From Ostrinia nubilalis (lineage: Eukaryota > Arthropoda > Insecta > Lepidoptera > Crambidae): a stretch of 64,000 nt of DNA. This document shows positions 34,101 through 43,200 of the stretch, piece by piece. Each line of letters opens with the position of its first letter. Within the stretch, counting starts at the first letter, position 1. The notes beneath the pieces are model-generated. The model made no database searches, had not been told where the DNA came from, and was given only the letters and a program-made list of their open reading frames with translations. A program made the position numbers and the translations under genes. The stretch covers positions 13,526,001 to 13,590,000 of the forward strand of contig NC_087095.1 of assembly GCF_963855985.1 (NCBI RefSeq), in the 5' to 3' direction.

Positions 34101-34220
34101 GAAAACTCCAGCTTTGTTATTATCTATTGTAAAATATAGTTCCTTCATAAACTTTTCCTGAATAGAATAAGGTTTAAAAGGAAAATGAAAAGTTGGATGT
34201 TGATTACACTCAGTGCCCAT
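25114..34220 (-). CDS. DDX11: ATP-dependent DNA helicase DDX11 (ChlR1 / Chl1 family, XPD-like Fe-S helicase)
   Basis: Fourteen exons on the minus strand, all phase-consistent: 34083-34220, 33857-33977, 33368-33702, 32944-33110, 32328-32568, 31485-31752, 30930-31252, 30218-30403, 29464-29667, 28892-29080, 28483-28589, 26589-26752, 25704-25804, 25114-25200. They sum to 2631 nt (876 aa plus stop; human is about 900-970). The family is a 5'-3' superfamily-2 helicase acting in sister-chromatid cohesion and at replication forks. Seen in order: FPFKPYSIQ (Q-motif region), Walker A SPTGTGKS across the exon 1/2 junction, SRTHSQL (Ia), four Fe-S cysteines (RQHYC, ERC, CPFYN, ACPYY), DEAH at about 364-367, [36 protein letters not shown], and motif VI QCIGRAVRH across exons 12/13. 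Exon 3 carries a charged, Glu-rich linker. The small exons 13 and 14 were found by matching RAVRH and TFGKAFG to the conserved C-terminus. Confidence 0.95.
25369..25560. mobile_element. hAT-like terminal fragment with a nested palindromic MITE, DDX11 intron 13
   Basis: CAGCCTTTCCCAAAGTGGGC and GATAACGCCCCC resemble hAT 5' ends. Inside, 25425-25468 and 25491-25534 form a 44-bp inverted repeat with one mismatch noted (TGCCCGTTTTCACCATCAA / TTGATGGTGAAAACGGGCA). Confidence 0.6.
26236..26556. mobile_element. MITE (GGTGGATTCGACCAAAC family) interrupted by a second MITE, DDX11 intron 12
   Basis: Its ends GGGTGGATTCGACCAAAC and GTTTGGTCGAATCGGGCC are inverted. An uninterrupted relative lies at 62048-62189. 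The interruption is 26269-26443. Confidence 0.8.
26269..26443. mobile_element. 175-bp palindromic MITE with TTA target duplication (PIF/Harbinger-like)
   Basis: TIRs are GAGTAGGCGCACACCGTTGA and the inverse TCAACGGTGTGCGCCTACTC. It is flanked by TTA at 26266-26268 and 26444-26446; the empty relative at 62 kb reads AAATATTAATCTCAG. A truncated second copy is at 61839-61967. Confidence 0.85.
26790..27285 (+). mobile_element. GCGGCCGCCCGCGACTTCG lepidopteran repeat, copy 1
   Basis: It shares the ACTTCGTACGCGTGGATCCC and CAGACAGACAGACAAAAA blocks and their order with the copy at 38636-39117. It lies in DDX11 intron 11 and is probably the 3' region of a non-LTR element. Confidence 0.8.
27408..27594. 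mobile_element. Palindromic MITE in DDX11 intron 11
   Basis: ATGAGGGTTTTCGCGAATGA at the left is mirrored by TCATTCACGAAAACCCTCAT at the right, with ATCCGC / GCGGAT and further imperfect pairing inside. Confidence 0.8.
27622..28372. mobile_element. 750-bp TIR element in DDX11 intron 11
   Basis: TATAGCCTGACCAGGAACAT then AAAAACCCT at the left, and AGGGTTTTT then ATGTTCCTGGTCAGGCTATA at the right, form a roughly 30-bp TIR. The interior is AT-rich with no ORF recognised. TA flanks suggest a Tc1/mariner-like nonautonomous element, by inference only. Confidence 0.75.
29264..29365 (+). repeat. Inverted-pair repeat, left member, DDX11 intron 9
   Basis: It contains GACACGCGGTAGCGTGTCAA and GCCAAGTTCAACTAACAGAA; the inverse lies at 29945-30035. 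It is itself locally palindromic (GACACGC-GGTA-GCGTGTC). Confidence 0.8.
29699..29806 (-). mobile_element. RTE-type LINE 3' fragment, DDX11 intron 8
   Basis: GCCGAAAGACGTCCACTGCT and GGACAAAGGCCTCCCCCAAG are the inverse of the conserved LINE tail. It starts about 30 bases upstream of the exon 9 acceptor on the gene strand. Confidence 0.8.
29945..30035 (-). repeat. Inverted-pair repeat, right member, DDX11 intron 8
   Basis: TTGACACGCTACCGCGTGTC and GCTGCTCGCCAGTTCAGTTA are the inverse of 29264-29365. The pair brackets exon 9. Confidence 0.8.
30564..30783. mobile_element. Palindromic MITE (CCAATGACCCCAA family), copy 2
   Basis: Near-symmetric arms, GACTATAGTCTGGTCGCGGA and AGCGACCAGACTTTA, with the family core on both sides. 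It lies in DDX11 intron 7. Confidence 0.87.
31328..31432 (+). mobile_element. LINE ORF 3' fragment, DDX11 intron 6
   Basis: TGATGAAGCACATTATGTCG and TTGAATGAATGCTACTGACA match the stretch at 14970-15075 in order and orientation. Confidence 0.55.
31798..32020. mobile_element. Palindromic MITE (CCAATGACCCCAA family), copy 3, rearranged
   Basis: The left end 31798-31835 (CAGATTAGAATAGGGCCACT then ATACTCTGGTCGCTGAGC) is perfectly inverted at 31963-32000. A second, normal-looking end, GCGACCAGACTTTAGTA, follows at 32004-32020. The right inner arm has lost the CCAATGACCCCAA block. It lies in DDX11 intron 5. Confidence 0.85.
32060..32170 (+). repeat. AACATCAGGCCTC interspersed repeat, copy
   Basis: ATGCGAACATCAGGCCTCCC and GGTAAATTAGAGAGGGTTGT recur, modified, at 62197-62345. 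Partial relatives lie near 24920-24965 (inverse) and 29230-29260. It is probably a LINE tail. Confidence 0.6.
32738..32849 (+). mobile_element. RTE-type LINE 3' fragment, DDX11 intron 4
   Basis: GGCCTATGTTCAGCAGTGGA, CGTCCTATGGCTGAAATGAT and a GATGAT tail match the other LINE ends. Confidence 0.8.
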
Positions 34221-34609
34221 TTTGACCTAAAATAAATGTTGAAAGTAAATGAAATCGTGTTTCAAATAACTTATGAGGCTTATTTATCGCGACAAGTCGT
34301 AATATTTTTTGGTAATTTGTTTTTTAACTTGCAGTTTGTACTTTTATTTACGTTTTTGCCGCTCTAAAATCCTAAAAAACTGCCAGTCAAAAGTGACAGC
34401 CAGTGTCAACACTATTTAACCGATTTATTGCGTTACTGTCACAAAGAACAAGGTAATGCAAAGGTTATAAACACGACAAGAGCAATGAGCTATAACATAT
34501 GGTACTTGTATTTTTAGGCCATGGTCAACCATACAATAAAAAAAACATTCTGTCATTTTTAGTTGTAAAAAAAAAATCGAATTTGTTGATGGATGACGTC
34601 ACTACAGCT

Positions 34610-36627
34610 CAGGGTGAAGAAACTTCCATACAACGGTCATCGAAGTGAAACTTGCTTCCAAACAGCGACATCGGTGAATAAATTCAAATACTTTTTAACT
34701 ACCCTAAAACGCTCTAGATGTCGCTGCTCCTGTTTCCTTCATATTTTCATTTTTTTCTTAATTAAAATATATTTGAGAATATTGTTAATTACAATGTGAA
34801 AACTTTTTTTAAATGAAATTAATTTGTTTTAATTTAAAACTGAACATTGACATTTTTGTTATAATTTACATAATAGAGTAGTAGAAATTACTATTTAACA
34901 TATGGCAACTTTGTTTTTCCTCCAAAATGGCCGGTGTTGTTTTTGTTAGGTTGAATTGAATGCATTATTGTTTTCTTAGCCATCGTTTATGAGTTCTGTG
35001 GCCCTATTAAAGTATTGAAGAGTCGAGTCAAATTCAAGTTCATTCCTTCGTACCTGCTGCTGTTCTGGTTCATCGGAGTTTTGTTCGTTCCTTCGTGAAT
35101 CGCGAAGAAACTTTCTGTTATGTTCACAAGTGATCTGAGTTTTCTCAATGTGCTGTGTTCTGTGTTTAGTGTTGAAAACTTTGCGAAAAGACGCTTTTGG
35201 TGTATAATATTATGTGTGTTCATAAATAAAGTAAAATTATTAAATTCAAAAGTTTTTGTTTACTTATTTGCATTTCCATGTGCAATGTAGAATTTTTCCA
35301 AATACATTGTTTTGAAAATAATACAATACGTACACCATAAAGATAAATATTTTCAAAATAATGGATTTGAAAAAATTCTACATTGTACATCATAAAAACA
35401 ATAATTCTTTGAAGGTTATGAGGGCCTATGTGTGCGTGAACTGTGTGTATGTGTGCGTGGACTTTATGTATGTATGTGTGCGTGTACTATGTATGTATGT
35501 GAGCGTTACGTACGTAGGTTAAGTACAGGGAATTTAACACCAGGCTATCAATTAGTAGGCTCAAAAATTTGACAGAGAGGGTTCTCTATTTCCTATGTAT
35601 TACTCATAGAGAAAAGTAATACATAGGAAATAGAGAACCCTCTCTGTCAAATTTTTGAGCCTACTAATTGATAGCCTGGTGTTAAATTCCCTGTACTTAA
35701 CCTACGTACGTAACGCTCACATACATACATAGTACACGCACACATACATACATAAAGTCCACGCACACATACACACAGTTCACGCACACATAGGCCCTCA
35801 TAACCTTCAAAGAATTATTGTTTTTATGATGTACAATGTAGAATTTTTTCAAATCCATTATTTTGAAAATATTTATCTTTATGGTGTACGTATTGTATTA
35901 TTTTCAAAACAATGTATTTGGAAAAATTCTACATTGCACATGGAAATGCAAATAAGTAAACAAAAACTTTTGAATTTAATAATTTTACTTTATTTATGAA
36001 CACACATAATATTATACACCAAAAGCGTCTTTTCGCAAAGTTTTCAACACTAAACACAGAACACAGCACATTGAGAAAACTCAGATCACTTGTGAACATA
36101 ACAGAAAGTTTCTTCGCGATTCACGAAGGAACGAACAAAACTCCGATGAACCAGAACAGCAGCAGGTACGAAGGAATGAACTTGAATTTGACTCGACTCT
36201 TCAATACTTTAATAGGGCCACAGAACTCATAAACGATGGCTAAGAAAACAATAATGCATTCAATTCAACCTAACAAAAACAACACCGGCCATTTTGGAGG
36301 AAAAACAAAGTTGCCATATGTTAAATAGTAATTTCTACTACTCTATTATGTAAATTATAACAAAAATGTCAATGTTCAGTTTTAAATTAAAACAAATTAA
36401 TTTCATTTAAAAAAAGTTTTCACATTGTAATTAACAATATTCTCAAATATATTTTAATTAAGAAAAAAATGAAAATATGAAGGAAACAGGAGCAGCGACA
36501 TCTAGAGCGTTTTAGGGTAGTTAAAAAGTATTTGAATTTATTCACCGATGTCGCTGTTTGGAAGCAAGTTTCACTTCGATGACCGTTGTATGGAAGTTTC
36601 TTCACCCTGGTATTACTTTTCTCTATG
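34610..36627. mobile_element. Nested pair of identical 1005-bp hAT-like nonautonomous elements, inner copy inverted in outer copy
   Basis: Bases 34610-35604 and 35615-36609 are perfect inverted repeats wherever I compared them (positions pair to the sum 71219), around a 10-base spacer. The structure resolves as outer element 34610-35604 plus 36618-36627 (995+10=1005 bp), interrupted by inner element 35605-36609 (1005 bp) in opposite orientation. The inner insertion is flanked by the 8-bp duplication GTATTACT (35597-35604 and 36610-36617). The outer is flanked by the 8-bp duplication CTACAGCT (34602-34609 and 36628-36635). The termini read CAGGGTGAAG and, on the other end, CATAGAGAAA, only weakly inverted-repeat-like. 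Eight-bp duplications and a YANNG-like end suggest hAT; P-type elements also make 8-bp duplications. No transposase is encoded; the identical 78-codon ORFs in both arms look fortuitous. Confidence 0.9.
35605..36609 (-). mobile_element. Inner (younger) copy of the 1005-bp hAT-like element
   Basis: This copy begins CATAGAGAAAAGTAATA and ends CTTCACCCTG. It lies inverted within the other copy, 10 bp from that copy's right terminus, with direct 8-bp duplications GTATTACT on both sides. Its length equals the reconstructed outer copy to the base. Confidence 0.88.
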
Positions 36628-36759
36628 CTACAGCTGGTGGAATACGAATTTGGTGAAATTAATATAACATTTTTTAGTATAATTAAATAATTTTTGGACT
36701 GGGTGTCGAGACTGTAGAAAGATTCCAACGCTTATCTATAAAAATATACCTCTCTCACA

Positions 36760-37650
36760 ATGTCCCACAAGTAAGTAAATTATTGTAATAAAATTCCTGT
36801 TTTACTTACTGCCTTATTTCGAAGACAGACTAATTTTTAGTTTGATTCCAGCATTAAAATATTACCAGGAGCTACAGTTTGTGAGGACTGCACACTCGAA
36901 GGCGATATAACCATTGGCGGAGGGACAGTCATTCATCCTCGCGTAACAATCATAGCTGAAGGTGGTCCAATAATTATTGCTGAATATTGCATTATTGAAG
37001 AATACTCTACCATAATACACAAGTAAGTTATCTAGTAATAACACACAATATTTTTAAGTCTAACTACCTATATTTGTTTAAGCATCAATCGTCCAAGTCT
37101 ATAGAAAAAAGGCAACAAACATTACTAAATATGTAAATCCTTATTTCAGAAAGTGTGATGACCAGGAGGTTCCACCAAAACCTTTGTTTATTGGTGCCCA
37201 CAACGTGTTTGAAGTCGGCTGTCGGTTAGAGTCAACCTTTGGTCACGTCGGAGAGAGCAACCTGTTTGAATGCAGATGTTTTGTTGGTGTAGACGTTAAA
37301 GTTGGAAGTGGATGTGTAATAGGTAAATAAATTCAATTTCAATTATTTTAAGCTGGATTTAAAATTGAGGTGGCTCATCTACAAGTAGAATATTGATTTT
37401 AAAATGTTCAACATTTTCAGGTGCAGCATGTCATTTGACAGCCCCTCAGACATTGACGGATAATACAGTTATATGGGGCTCTGAGCACCACATACGGGAA
37501 GCATTAGAGAAGCAGCCCTCGCAGCTCCTCCAACTGGACTTCTTGAGTAAAGTGATGCCGAACTATCACAGGCTGAGGAAACCTAACGTCCACAAACGGC
37601 CACCGTCAGCACGCCAGTCCCAGTCACAAGAGACTTCCCCTAAACCATGA
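36760..37650 (+). CDS. DCTN6: Dynactin subunit 6 (p27)
   Basis: Four exons: 36760-36770, 36852-37022, 37150-37322, 37421-37650 (TGA); 585 nt, 194 aa against 190 in human. The protein is a left-handed beta-helix subunit of the dynactin pointed-end complex (with Arp11, p62 and p25), which helps dynein-dynactin engage cargo and membranes. Seen: hexapeptide-repeat texture (ILPGATVCEDCTLEGDITIG, then TVIHPRVTIIAEGGPIII), the conserved IGAHNVFEVGC segment, a second hexad run around VGVDVKVGSGCVIGAACHL, then the C-terminal helix LQLDFLSKVMPNYHRLRKPN. The first exon holds only three codons plus two bases, so this ATG depends on the splice to 36852, where phase and acceptor are good. The C-terminal tail is Ser/Gln-rich. 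The gene is divergent from DDX11, with a start-to-start gap of 2.54 kb, most of it transposon. Confidence 0.95.
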
Positions 37651-37992
37651 AATTCTAACAATAACCAGATATTTACTAAAATATTTATATCACTGCTTGT
37701 GGCGCTCTGTGATCTTCAAGTATTTCGAGTTACTCAAGCAAAAAAGTGCAACTAAGTTAACAATTTTAGTTCTAGTATTTATCTTTATGTTATTTCAGGA
37801 TGTTAGGACTCTAGGTGTCAGACCAAAGTGGCTGAGTGATACACATTTTGAAAGAAAGATTTGATACATTTATGTATTGTGTTTAAAAGTCATGTAGCTT
37901 TATTTTTTAACCAAACTGCACCTATTGATGTATTACATAATTTATATTTTTACATTACAAATTACAATAACTAAGTTTCTAAAGCTTCGCTG

Positions 37993-37998
37993 AATAAA
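37993..37998 (+). terminator. Poly(A) signal AATAAA, DCTN6
   Basis: A canonical hexamer about 340 bases after the DCTN6 stop, followed by a T-rich stretch. Confidence 0.6.
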
Positions 37999-38635
37999 GT
38001 TTATACTGAAAAAAGTTTGTTTTTATTTTATTCTGTATTTTGCTTCTTTAACTGACGTAAAGGACTAAAACTTCTTCGTCTCCTCGGAAGAAGTTAATTG
38101 CGAATCATGCCCATAGATGGCGTACCAAACTGAAATAATAAACCATCATCGCTAACTAGTGATGTCTGGAGTGAACTAGAAGGTGATTTTGAGTATTGAA
38201 GTATGTATTAAGTTATAGATTATTTTATTTATTATTATTTTTTTATTTCAAAATTGGCGTATCTTGATTTATGTATCTTTTAGTCAATATCAAAATGTTT
38301 TTATTTGTATTTGTAGGCTATTACCTGAATAATAATCAAATCTCTAAAGAAATACATAATAAAATACGTATAAAACAAAACAATTTTTTCCCTTATGGAA
38401 AGGCCTTCACATGCTTATCATACATCATTATGTTCCGATTGATACTACACTGATTTCGCCATGTCGAGATATAAAGAGACACCGTGGACGGTGGAATACA
38501 TTTTAAAAGTCTAAAGAACAAGCAGTCAGTCACTAACTACTGTGTGCAAAATTTTGTAAGAAGAACGCGATAGTAGCAAAACTATTGATTTAAGAGCAGC
38601 TGTCTGAATTTACCACGCATTTATTCATATTACTA

Positions 38636-39117
38636 GCGGCCGCGCGCGACTTCGTACGCGTGGATCCCGTTTTACCCCCTTCATCTATCGTACGCGGTTT
38701 AGATTTTTTCATACAAATGTTTTTTCCCGCTAACTCCCGTCCCGTGGTAATTTTGCAATATCCTATTGTAACTAAGCTTTAAGTTTACTAAGGTACCTGC
38801 ATGCCAAATTTCAAGCGTCTAACTTAAGCGGTTTAGATTTTTCAAACAAAAGGATTTTCCCGCTAATTCCCGTTCCGGTGGGAATTCTTAAGTATACTTT
38901 AACCTGCCCAGGAGTATGAGGAATAATTGTACCAAGTTTCGTTAAAATCCGTCGAGTAGTTTTTGTTTCTATAAGGAACATACAGACAGACAGACAAAAA
39001 TTTTACTGATTGCATTTTTGGCATCAGGATCGATCACTAATCACCCCCTGATAACTATTTTGAAAATATATTTCATGTACAGAATTGACCTCTCTACAGA
39101 TTTATTAAAAGTATAAA
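38636..39117 (+). mobile_element. GCGGCCGCCCGCGACTTCG lepidopteran repeat, copy 2
   Basis: Same orientation and block order as 26790-27285, with scattered small differences. It lies between DCTN6 and PI4KB. Confidence 0.82.
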
Positions 39118-39325
39118 TTATTAAAAAGACTATTCAGAGATTATCTTGTTTAACGACAAAAAATCTGTGTACCAACAGCATTGACTTAAAAACAGTAATA
39201 TTTGAGCTGTTGCTGATTTATTATCCACTATAATTCAGGATTCAGCGGCTCTGGCTCCAATCAATTTTTAATCCACATCACATCACAGCCTCATCACAAA
39301 CATCCAAACACAACACTAGATAGAA

Positions 39326-39450
39326 AGGTTTATTCCCGTTATCCCTACCAAGTTTGTCCCCATCGGCCAGAGAAGATGGGACGACGGGAATAAAGAACCT
39401 AAACCATCCCCACCAGGCTTGTCCCCTTGATGGGAAAACGGGAATAAATC
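39326..39450. mobile_element. Short inverted repeat element (TTTATTCCCGTT family)
   Basis: GGTTTATTCCCGTTATCCC at the left and GGGAAAACGGGAATAAA at the right are inverted, with two further internal TCCC/GGGA blocks. It lies in the PI4KB upstream region. Confidence 0.65.
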
Positions 39451-40124
39451 GCTGGAAGTAAAGTATTAGAATTAAAACGAGTTTTTTTTAATTGTTGCTC
39501 ATTTCATAAAGAATATTTTTTAATTACAAAACAGATAAAATTATCTTCTGTTTCAAATAACAGCGATAGATATTAAAATACAACTCAAACTACCATGTTA
39601 ATAATGGTGATTTTCAAATAAATACATTGTCACATAAATGAATATCACGTTATTGATAGTTTCACTAGCGGTTTTGGTTGGAGTGACATATAAAAAAAAA
39701 CTAAATTTATGATGTCGTTTCTGACGAAGAACCATCGATTTCTTTAATTTTGAGAAATTTGTTTCTTTTGTTACGCCTGCACTTATTATTATATTTCAAA
39801 TCGTTTTAAGTGTTCGTCATTTTGTGTTTTCACTTTAAATTTGTCGTGTTCCGTTTGCCAATTTTTAGTAGGACACAATAGAAAACTGGTACAATATTGA
39901 TATCAAATCTACGGCTTTTACAATCAGAATTTTGTAGAACAAGTGCTAGAGTAGATAAATTTCTCTTAGTAATTGTTTTGTTGTTGTCCTAGCGTGGGGT
40001 GTTCGCGATTTGATACAGTTTATTTCGACGCCATGTTGGCAATGTTGTTATTTACTCGTTGATTTGCTGTGGGTTGTTGTGCTATGGGTATAGTGTGTTG
40101 TGCGACAAAAGCCACTGTGTGAGC
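39451..40124 (+). promoter_or_regulatory. PI4KB upstream region / presumed 5' UTR
   Basis: AT-rich sequence without a clear TATA or initiator assignment. GC rises after about 39995. A nine-codon upstream ORF starts at 40033 (ATG TTG GCA ...) in a different frame from the PI4KB ATG. Confidence 0.4.
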
Positions 40125-40213
40125 ATGTTGGAAGATGTACCCGTCCATGGAAATCGCGATCCCAAGGTCCCTCAGGCGCCTACACATCAAAGGAATCTTA
40201 GTTTGGACTTCAG
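40125..40213 (+). CDS. PI4KB: PI4KB coding exon 1 (inferred start exon)
   Basis: An open frame of 29 codons plus two bases starts at ATG 40125 and ends at a strong donor, CAG|GTAAGTG. It leaves AG, which joins the G at 56323 to make an Arg codon and keeps the exon 2 frame open. The exon reads [13 protein letters not shown] and ends in HQRNLSLDF; exon 2 soon carries [17 protein letters not shown], so the splice joins two HQRNxSLD copies. The frame is open upstream to a stop at 40011 and this is its first ATG. A short upstream ORF (ATG 40033) lies in the presumed 5' UTR. Exact phase and the strong donor support the call; a transcript would settle it. An alternative first exon nearer exon 2 is possible. 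Confidence 0.72.
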
Positions 40214-43200
40214 GTAAGTGACTGATCAACCATATCTATAGTAAAAGATAACAACTTGGTGCCTATCTACAGTAAACTTGATTATCCTTGATAGTGTACC
40301 TGTGTATTTTATATTAATTATGTTTATCAATGTTGGTTAGAACTTCAACGTAATGCTACTTGAATCATAACAATATCTGGCATTTGGTGATAATCATGTA
40401 AATAATTGTTATCCTTGTTGTTATTATTAGATGAAGGTTTTGATAAATTTTTACACTGTATTCATCTTAGTTGAATGCAGAGAACCAAGTTAAAATGAAT
40501 ATATTATCATGACTCAATTCCTTTCTGCTCTAAAAAAGAGATTATGATCTTAGCCTTATTGTGAAAGAATAGCTTTACAGAAGATGTTTTGCAATATTCA
40601 AGGCTACCACAGCATACACTCAATTTAATTTAATTTGGTCATGATTAGTTAACACTCGCTGCTCTCTAAGTTAATTAGCATGTCAATAAATAATATGCAA
40701 AACTACTTCCTAGTTGGAGATGAAATTCAGTCAAAGTATGAAGGATATTCTGTAAAAACTTTCTTATTGTTTTTCACTAAAGATTTACTCTTAGAAAACA
40801 AAAACAGAAATGTGCACTAACATGTAAAGTTTTGTCCTAAGTTGTTTTCAACAAAACTTATAAGTTAGTCAAAATGTTAACAGACTTAGAACAACTTTCA
40901 ACAATTTGCAAAAAACTTCAACTTGTGTGTAGTAAATTTCAACTTTCATAGATCATAAATTTTTATGGGAAATATAATTTTGAGCACAGTAGAATGGGCA
41001 TGAGTTTTATGACAGGGTTTATGGTCTATAGCTATCAGACTGGCTGTTAATGCAATCATTAACAACCTACACTTTTAATTGACCTTGAATTAGTAGACTT
41101 TTAATGTTATGAACACCCGCAACCTTTTTTTTAATTCTAAAATACCACTTATACACTGTAATTGTACCGAAGGTGATTTTTAACAAATTTAATTTAGTTT
41201 AACTTTTCTTTCCTTCCTTCATATCAAGGAGAAAATGCCTGTAAAAGAGTTAGAAGTATCTTCCTTTCTTTGTCACTCTGTAGTTTAACATAATATTCAT
41301 AATTACCTACATGTACGTACACAGAACATTACGGTCATTTCATGTACACAAACCATTTATCTATTAATTTCCATAATGATCATAATTTTCTAATTGAATT
41401 AATACACATGTTTGTATGGACTGTAGACAATCATAGGTAATTAAACACCTGGGCCATGGTATTCTAATAATTTTGTAATTATTCACACATGGTGGTTTAA
41501 ATAGAATGTGTTTCTATTGTCATTACTTTGTTGCATGGGTTTCTTTGTCTTTCCTGTTGCAATGCTCTTAAAATAAACTGAATTGACATTATCCTGAGCA
41601 TATACTTTCCTATTTACATATGTATTTATGGATTGGAGATAAATACACATGTACACACGCCCACACTGTTAACTATCCATTTCCGTTTTTGCTCTCGCTC
41701 TAATCAAATGGCAATTCTTTGCGATAGAACGAGATGACATGACTTTCAATGGGCAGTTAACACTGTTGGCGATAGTACATAAAATTCAACAGAAAAATAA
41801 TTAAAAAACAAGTTAGAAACTATGTTTTTGTTATTTATTGGACACAATCAAAAATTTAAAATAAAGCTCTAAAGATACATACATACATATTACCTATTTA
41901 TTATTACTTACATAATACCTATCTACTTGCGGAAAATATGGGTAGAGTAGTTCATTAAATTTTAGGAATTTAAGCATAGTTAACAACTGGTAATTAGAAC
42001 TAAACACCTAATTTGAAATAAAAACAGTCAAACAAAGTTGTGATAATTAACACATAATATTCGACACAGCAAATTAGTGGATAATTAGTGTTAAATATTG
42101 AGGATGCTCATTAATATCAGATGGGATAATAACACTAGATATTTTTTAATAGTTGTTTTGAATGTTATTTGGGTTTTTGGACTAATATTGAACACATTAA
42201 TGAACGATTGTCTCTTACGTCCGTATTCACAAACGATGCTTCAAATCGAACGCACAGCGTTGAATACAGCTCTGTGATTGGTTCGTGTGTCATCCTGAGC
42301 GTCCACGCGCACTGTGAGACCTCATAATAATGTTTTTGAGAGGCTATATTAGATGAGGATCGGGTAAACATTGAATGGTATGTAGGGCATTTCTGAACGC
42401 CGTGCCAGGTGAACGGACCGGCGAAAGTAAAAGTGGACGAAACGACTCGGCGGCGACACGGACGCCAAGCGATTTCCTGACGAGCTAACTCTCTGTAATC
42501 AAGTTGCATGCACAATTCCAAGTAGGAGTGCTCTTTCTAATTATGACTAGTTGCACCCATCCTGGAATGCCGCGGTCTCACGGTACCGCATCTAAAGTAC
42601 GAGAGAAATCGCCTGTTGGTTTTTTTAACGCATACAGTGAAGAAATCCTAAGAGAATTTAGTTCTTCTGAACTAATAGAGATGCTTTCACACCCCGTACT
42701 GATTTATTTATTCTCGTACCTACTTACTTACGACCCTTCAGTCTACATGGATGACTTGCTTTTAAAGTTTTTAATGCCCGCAGGAACAGTTTACTTGCCT
42801 ACAAATAAAAAAAGGCTTTATTTGCTAGTTCAGAAGTTCAAATACCTATAAGTCAAAAGAAATAAATGTAATAATCGCCTTTCTGACATTCGTGCGAGAG
42901 GTTGACGAGGCAATAAACGAGCTGTGACTTTGGAATTAAACACATACCTAGATTTCTTGGAAGCGAAGGTGCTTAAACTCTAGAGAAATTAATTTGACCC
43001 GTACACAGTTCATCCAACTTGTACTAGGCTGGTTTCTGTTTTTATTGGAAGTAAGGCGGCCGGTATAGATGTTAATTAAATAACTTCGCGTGATACTGTA
43101 ATTAACTGTAGGCCAGTAACTTCTAATCTCGGTTTGTACAAAACAAAATCAAAATTATATCAAGTCTATTGAAGGTGGTAATGGAAATTAATTGCGATGC

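Larger units (their letters stand above)
34221..36759. promoter_or_regulatory. Divergent DDX11 / DCTN6 promoter interval, split by transposons
   Basis: The start codons of DDX11 (minus, 34220) and DCTN6 (plus, 36760) face away from each other. Removing the nested elements and one duplication copy leaves only about 513 bp between them, a typical bidirectional promoter spacing. No TATA box is obvious on either side. The insertion leaves about 390 bp on the DDX11 side and about 130 bp on the DCTN6 side. Confidence 0.6.

Noticed and set aside
34987..36232. Two identical 78-codon ORFs on opposite strands (34987-35223 and 35996-36232)
   Set aside because: They lie inside the two copies of the nested 1005-bp element and match only because the arms are identical. 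No recognisable domain; not a gene pair.
34610..36609. Palindrome as pure assembly fold-back artefact
   Set aside because: A fold-back would not create two different 8-bp target duplications or two element copies of exactly equal length. Still worth confirming with reads.
42165..42851. ORFs of 118 (minus) and 115 (plus) codons in PI4KB intron 1
   Set aside because: No recognisable domain, no splice context, and the two are largely in different low-information sequence; chance frames are expected in 16 kb.
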